From contig QJVU01000415.1 in assembly GCA_003235605.1 (NCBI GenBank), positions 1 to 9,847 on the forward strand: a stretch of DNA of 9,847 nucleotides, read 5' to 3'. The position numbers and the translations under genes were made by a program. Source of the DNA: Planctomycetota bacterium (GTDB lineage Bacteria > Planctomycetota > UBA1135 > UBA2386). The notes under the pieces were generated by a model that was given only the letters and a program-made list of their open reading frames with translations, had not been told where the DNA came from and ran no database searches. Positions 6,172-9,847 of this stretch are shown here, one piece after another (position 1 is the stretch's first letter; each line of letters opens with the position of its first letter).

Positions 6172-8202
6172 TCACGCCAGCTCCAGGTCCAGCTTCTCCA
6201 AGCGGAACACCTCGTCCCGGATCTGGGCGGCCAGCTCGTAGTCAAGGTTCTTGGCGGCCTCCTGCATGTCCCTTCGCAGATTCTGGATGTGACCCAAGAG
6301 GCTGCGACGGTCCTGCATGTCGGCCTTGGTCTTCTCCGCCACCCGCGAGGCACGGACCCGCCGCGGCCGCTCCTCCTCAGCCGCCCCCAGCTCCTCCTCC
6401 AGGGGCCTCCGGATCTCCTTGCGCACGCTCCTCGGCGTGATCCCGTGCTCGGTATTGTAGTCCGTCTGCTTGCGGCGACGTCTGTCCATCTCCGCCATGG
6501 CAGCCCTCATCGACCCCGTCTCGTTGTCCGCGTAGAAAACCACCTTGCCTTCGAGATTGCGTGCCGCTCGCCCCGACGTCTGGATCAGGGACCTCTGGTC
6601 GCGCAGGTAGCCTTCCTTGTCTGCGTCCAGAACACACACCAGGCCCACCTCCGGCAGGTCGAGTCCTTCCCGCAGCAGGTTGATCCCCACGAGGCAGTCG
6701 AACACCCCGAGCCGCAGGTCCCGGATCAGTGACGCTCGCTCCAGACTGTCGATATCCGAGTGCAGGTAGCGCACCTTGATGCCGATGTCGCGGAAGTAGT
6801 CGGCCAGTTCCTCGGCGCTGCGCTTCGTGAGCGTCGTCACCAGAACCCGGTGGCCGCGTTGGATCCGCTCCCGCACCTCGGAGACCACGTCATCTACCTG
6901 CCCGCGGGCAGGACGCACTTCGACCGGGGGATCCACCAGTCCCGTGGGCCGCACCACGAGCTCCGCGACGTTCTTGCCACAGCGCTGGAGCTCGTAGTCG
7001 CCCGGGGTGGCCGAAACGAATACCACCTGGTTCTGCAGCGCCTCGAACTCCTCGAACATCAGCGGTCGGTTGTCCAGGGCTGACGGCAGGCGGAAGCCGA
7101 ACTTGACCAGCGTCTCCTTGCGGCTGCGATCGCCCCGGTACATGCCCCCTGCCTGTGGAACGGAGACATGGCTCTCGTCCACGATCAGCAGGAAGTCATC
7201 TGGAAAGTAGTGCAGCAAGGTCGCTGGCGGCTGCCCCGGAGCACGCCCATCCAGGTGCCGCGAGTAGTTCTCGATACCGTGGCAGATGCCGGTGGCGCGC
7301 AGCAACTCCAGGTCGTGGCGCGTGCGCTGCTCCAGACGCTGACTCTCCAGGAGCTTCTGCTGCCGCCGCAACACGCCGAGATGCTCGACCAGCTCGGCCT
7401 CGATGGCATCACAGGTCTTGAGCAACTGGTCCCCGGGGGTCACGTAGTGGCTGGTCGGGTAGATGGTCACGGTCTCGAGCTGATCGAGCACCTCTCCTCG
7501 CAGGGGGTCGATCGCCAGCAGGTCCTCGATCTCGTCGCCGAACATCTCCACGCGGATCGCCCGGTCCTGCTCGTAGACCGGGAAGATCTCGACGACGTCG
7601 CCGCGCACGCGGAAGGTTCCCCTAGCGAAGTCGAAGTTGTCCCGCCGGTACTGGATCGTTGCCAGCGCCCGCAGCAGTTGGTCCCGCTCTCGCGTCTCGC
7701 CCCTGCGCAGCGACACCGACAGCTCCTTGTAGTGCTCCGGAGATCCCAGGCCATAGATGCAGGAAATCGACGCCACTATCAGCACATCCCTCCTCTCCAT
7801 CAGGGACCGCGTTGCCGAGTTGCGCATGCGGTCGATGGCCTCGTTGATCGTGGCCTCCTTCTCGATGTAGGTGTCGGTCGTCGGGACGTAGGCCTCGGGC
7901 TGATAGTAGTCGTAGTAGCTGACGAAGTACTCGACGCGGTTGTCCGGGAAGAAGGTCTTGAACTCGCTGTAGAGCTGTGCCGCCAGGGTCTTGTTCGGCG
8001 CGAGCACCAGGGTCGGCCGCTGCACCCTTTCGACGACGTGGGCCATCGTGAAGGTCTTCCCCGAGCCGGTCACCCCCAAGAGAACCGCGCTCCGCTCGCC
8101 GGACTGGATCAGATCCGTCAGGGTGCGGACCGCCGCAGGCTGGTCGCCAGCCAACTCCAGGTCGGTGACCATCTTGAAGCGCGTGCCGCGGGTCGTCGTC
8201 AT
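6172..8202 (-). CDS. uvrB: UvrABC system protein B, damage-verifying helicase-like ATPase
   Basis: UvrB is loaded by UvrA at DNA lesions, verifies damage with its beta-hairpin, and recruits UvrC. The 676-residue product is close to the usual family length (about 670). Visible are Walker A GVTGSGKT (43-50), the beta-hairpin with YYDYYQPEAYVPTTD (97-110), motif II DESH (342-345), SATP (397-400), helicase C-terminal motifs GLDLPEVG (513-520) and QTSGRAARN (541-549), YNTEHGITP (582-590), and the C-terminal UVR motif (about 637-672) that binds UvrC. The ATG at 8202 gives the normal N-terminus; the frame stays open upstream to 8625, but that stretch overlaps the divergent gene and has no UvrB similarity. 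There is no Shine-Dalgarno at 8202; ATG at residue 11 is a weaker alternative. No LexA-like box was recognised upstream. uvrC follows directly; uvrA is not in this window. Confidence 0.97.
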   Translation of the reverse strand: MTTTRGTRFKMVTDLELAGDQPAAVRTLTDLIQSGERSAVLLGVTGSGKTFTMAHVVERVQRPTLVLAPNKTLAAQLYSEFKTFFPDNRVEYFVSYYDYYQPEAYVPTTDTYIEKEATINEAIDRMRNSATRSLMERRDVLIVASISCIYGLGSPEHYKELSVSLRRGETRERDQLLRALATIQYRRDNFDFARGTFRVRGDVVEIFPVYEQDRAIRVEMFGDEIEDLLAIDPLRGEVLDQLETVTIYPTSHYVTPGDQLLKTCDAIEAELVEHLGVLRRQQKLLESQRLEQRTRHDLELLRATGICHGIENYSRHLDGRAPGQPPATLLHYFPDDFLLIVDESHVSVPQAGGMYRGDRSRKETLVKFGFRLPSALDNRPLMFEEFEALQNQVVFVSATPGDYELQRCGKNVAELVVRPTGLVDPPVEVRPARGQVDDVVSEVRERIQRGHRVLVTTLTKRSAEELADYFRDIGIKVRYLHSDIDSLERASLIRDLRLGVFDCLVGINLLREGLDLPEVGLVCVLDADKEGYLRDQRSLIQTSGRAARNLEGKVVFYADNETGSMRAAMAEMDRRRRKQTDYNTEHGITPRSVRKEIRRPLEEELGAAEEERPRRVRASRVAEKTKADMQDRRSLLGHIQNLRRDMQEAAKNLDYELAAQIRDEVFRLEKLDLELA

Positions 8203-8215
8203 GGGAGTCTTGGGC

Positions 8216-8221
8216 AGTATA
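8216..8221 (-). promoter_or_regulatory. Possible -10 element for uvrB
   Basis: TATACT on the minus strand matches the -10 consensus at 5 of 6 positions. No -35 resembling TTGACA lies 16-18 nt upstream (the sequence there is GGGGTG-like). If used, transcription would begin within about 10 nt of the uvrB ATG, giving an almost leaderless message, which would fit the missing Shine-Dalgarno. Confidence 0.25.
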
Positions 8222-8249
8222 GGAGGTGCCCGGGCCACCACCCCTCTGG

Positions 8250-8279
8250 TTGACACCTGCCGCGGGCCCCGTTTACCGT
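8250..8279 (+). promoter_or_regulatory. Sigma70-type promoter for the zinc-ribbon membrane protein gene
   Basis: A perfect TTGACA (8250-8255) is followed after 18 nt by TACCGT (8274-8279), which keeps the T, A and final T most conserved in -10 elements. The predicted transcription start near 8286 lies about 38 nt before the GTG start at 8324, a normal leader length. The spacer is very GC-rich. It lies in the 121 bp divergent region shared with uvrB. Confidence 0.45.
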
Positions 8280-8323
8280 GATCTCCCGCGTCCTTCCTGG
8301 AGTCGACAGAGAGCTTTAGACCC

Positions 8324-9847
8324 GTGGTAAGAAGAAGCAAGACCGCCCGATTTCGCGCCCGAAGCAAGGCCGAAGGTGAAGGCCCGAGCCGCCCCGCCAC
8401 CAGCCCGCGCCAAGGCGCCAAGACCCCCAAGGGCCGCACCTCCCGCGGCGCTGCGTCGCGGGAGGCCGGCACGGCCCAGCCCCGGATCGGCCGCGATGGC
8501 AAGGTGCAGATCTCCTGCCCCGCCTGCGAAGCCCAGTACCGCATCCTCCCCGAGCACATGGACACCAAGGTCAAGTGCACGCAATGCCACCGGGTGTTCT
8601 TCCCCGGGGCAGCGAGCGGCGGCAAACGCGCGGCGCATCAGAAGAATGCGGCGACGCCGATCATCGCCTTCGGGGCAGGCATCGTCATCATCGTCCTGGT
8701 CGGCATCCTGATCGCCAACGCCGGCGGCGATGAGCCCAAGCCGCAGCCCGTCGGTGAGACCAAGGTCGTGAGCCTGGGGAACGACACCCCGCAGGTGAAG
8801 GCGGTGAGGCGGTGGGCCAAGGGCATCTTCGACAAGCAGCGTTTCGAGGTCGAGAGCTTCACGGCGTTCACCAAGGTTCAGGAGCTGCTCGGGATCGAGC
8901 CTGGACACAGGTACGAGCACTCGTTCGGCGAAGCCCAGAGAGAGCTCGGCAAGAGGATCGTCGATGCCCTGTTGTCCAGCGAGCAGTCAGGGATCTTCCA
9001 GTACTGCGAGCCGCGCAGCGGCCGGATCATGGACGAGAAGTACCTCAAGGCCACCGAGGGCAAGGTCCGTCTCAGCCTCACGGAACCCAAGAGCTACAAG
9101 GAGGCCATAGTCGAGGTCGACTATGTCGAGACCGCAGACGGCGCCTTCAAGGTGTCGGGCTGGAAGGTGGTCCACGCTCCCGACCGCCCCCTCAGCGACG
9201 AGGAGTTGGCCGCCCGCCGCGGCTCGCGCTTCAAGGTGCACCCCAAGATCGAGAAGCCCAAGGTGGTCAAGAAGATGTTCGGCGGCCAGATGGTCGAGGT
9301 GAAGGAATCCCAGCCGGTGCCCCTCGACCACTTCGACGACACCCCCCCACCGCTGCGGAAACAGATCGACGACGCGATCGCAGCGCTCATGGACCACAGC
9401 GACCCCCGCCGCGCCAACCGCGCCCAGCTGGATCTGTTGAACATCGGCAAGCCTGCGGTCCCGCGCCTCCTGAACAAGATGTACGAGGTGAAACCCAAGG
9501 GCCGGGACGATGTCGAGGCTCTCAACCGGGTGATCAAGACGCTACGCATCATGAGTGGCCAGGCTTTCGGCTACAACCCGCGGGAGCTGGTAGGTGAGAA
9601 CGTGGGTGCCTCGGAGAAGGAGCGCGAGTCCGCGCTGAGGCAGTGGTACGGCTGGTGGTACTACATGCACGAGAGCAACCGGTGGAACGAACTCGTGGAC
9701 AAGGAAGACGAGGAGTTCATGCTCGAAGAGGCAGTCAAGAAGATGTTCGGCGGCCAGATGGTCGAGGTGAAGGAATCCCAGCCGGTGCCCCTCGACCACT
9801 TCGACGACACCCCCCCACCGCTGCGGAAACAGATCGACGACGCGATC
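8324..9847 (+). CDS. Membrane-anchored zinc-ribbon protein with HEAT-like C-terminal region, cut by the right edge
   Basis: An open frame of 508 codons runs from GTG 8324 to the window edge with no stop. Residues 1-60 are basic and low in complexity (Arg, Lys, Ala, Pro, Ser), probably disordered and cytoplasmic. Residues about 63-92 form an MJ0042-type zinc ribbon with C65PAC68 and C85TQC88 around QYRILPEHM..KVK. One membrane helix follows at about 112-132 (IIAFGAGIVIIVLVGILIAN); the positive-inside rule puts the rest outside the cytoplasm. Residues 134-310 match nothing I know. Residues about 348-400 resemble a HEAT repeat (GKPAVPRLL, 375-383), and 436-450 hold the aromatic stretch ALRQWYGWWYYM. 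Residues 315-352 recur exactly at 471-508. The frame is open to 8282, and the GTG is the first standard start; AGAGAG lies 10 nt upstream. Function unknown: envelope sensing, scaffolding or regulation are possible. Confidence 0.8.
   Translation, partial: MVRRSKTARFRARSKAEGEGPSRPATSPRQGAKTPKGRTSRGAASREAGTAQPRIGRDGKVQISCPACEAQYRILPEHMDTKVKCTQCHRVFFPGAASGGKRAAHQKNAATPIIAFGAGIVIIVLVGILIANAGGDEPKPQPVGETKVVSLGNDTPQVKAVRRWAKGIFDKQRFEVESFTAFTKVQELLGIEPGHRYEHSFGEAQRELGKRIVDALLSSEQSGIFQYCEPRSGRIMDEKYLKATEGKVRLSLTEPKSYKEAIVEVDYVETADGAFKVSGWKVVHAPDRPLSDEELAARRGSRFKVHPKIEKPKVVKKMFGGQMVEVKESQPVPLDHFDDTPPPLRKQIDDAIAALMDHSDPRRANRAQLDLLNIGKPAVPRLLNKMYEVKPKGRDDVEALNRVIKTLRIMSGQAFGYNPRELVGENVGASEKERESALRQWYGWWYYMHESNRWNELVDKEDEEFMLEEAVKKMFGGQMVEVKESQPVPLDHFDDTPPPLRKQIDDAI
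9266..9379. repeat. Direct repeat, first copy (114 bp, exact)
   Basis: This stretch is identical base for base to 9734-9847, 468 bp downstream. It encodes residues 315-352 of the zinc-ribbon protein (VKKMFGGQMVEV through RKQIDDAI). The base just before the repeat differs between copies (g versus a), which fixes the left boundary. Confidence 0.95.
9734..9847. repeat. Direct repeat, second copy, truncated by the window end
   Basis: This copy is identical to 9266-9379 and in the same reading frame (468 bp is 156 codons), encoding residues 471-508. It reaches the last base of the window, so its true length and the right boundary are unknown. It could be a genuine tandem duplication or an artefact at a contig end. 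Confidence 0.95.

Noticed and set aside
8297..8313. CTGGAGTCGACAG as a LexA-type box upstream of uvrB
   Set aside because: It does not fit CTGT-N8-ACAG or the GAAC-N4-GTTC type, and lies about 95 nt from the uvrB start.
8203..8625. 141-residue N-terminal extension of UvrB
   Set aside because: It overlaps the divergent promoter and the zinc-ribbon coding region, and the protein from ATG 8202 already has the full family length.

Overview
The window is a high-GC bacterial chromosomal segment that is almost fully coding. It carries mainly housekeeping genes, plus two genes of unknown role at the edges. No rRNA, tRNA, CRISPR array, transposase or phage gene was seen. Several traits suggest, but do not prove, Planctomycetota or a similar deep-branching lineage: a DksA-family protein with a variant zinc site next to lspA, an LspA with an unusual GNLYDN motif, a zinc-ribbon/membrane/HEAT-like protein, and frequent TTG or GTG starts (five of the nine genes).

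Left half (1-3213, all minus strand). Transcription runs right to left: dksA-family regulator, lspA (signal peptidase II), pyrD (class 1B dihydroorotate dehydrogenase), a response regulator with its receiver at the C-terminus, and a secreted protein cut by the left edge. dksA and lspA are 17 nt apart. A 138 nt gap separates lspA from pyrD. The last three genes are joined by two ATGA stop/start overlaps, so their translation is probably coupled. A good sigma70-like promoter and a stem-loop lie upstream of dksA.

Middle (3437-8202). A plus-strand Xer tyrosine recombinase converges on a minus-strand uvrB-uvrC pair and overlaps the end of uvrC by 16 bp. uvrB and uvrC are separated by 3 nt and together encode the damage-loading helicase and the dual-incision nuclease of nucleotide excision repair; uvrA is not present.

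Right end (8203-9847). A 121 bp divergent spacer has a TTGACA-type promoter reading right. It drives a partial gene for a basic-tailed zinc-ribbon protein with one membrane helix and a HEAT-like C-terminal region. This gene ends at the window edge inside an exact 114 bp copy of its own sequence from 468 bp earlier. That is either an in-frame internal duplication (156 residue period) or an assembly artefact.

I found no clearly new defence or mobile system. The most unusual items are the inverted-architecture response regulator coupled to pyrD, the membrane zinc-ribbon protein with its exact repeat, and the dksA leader.
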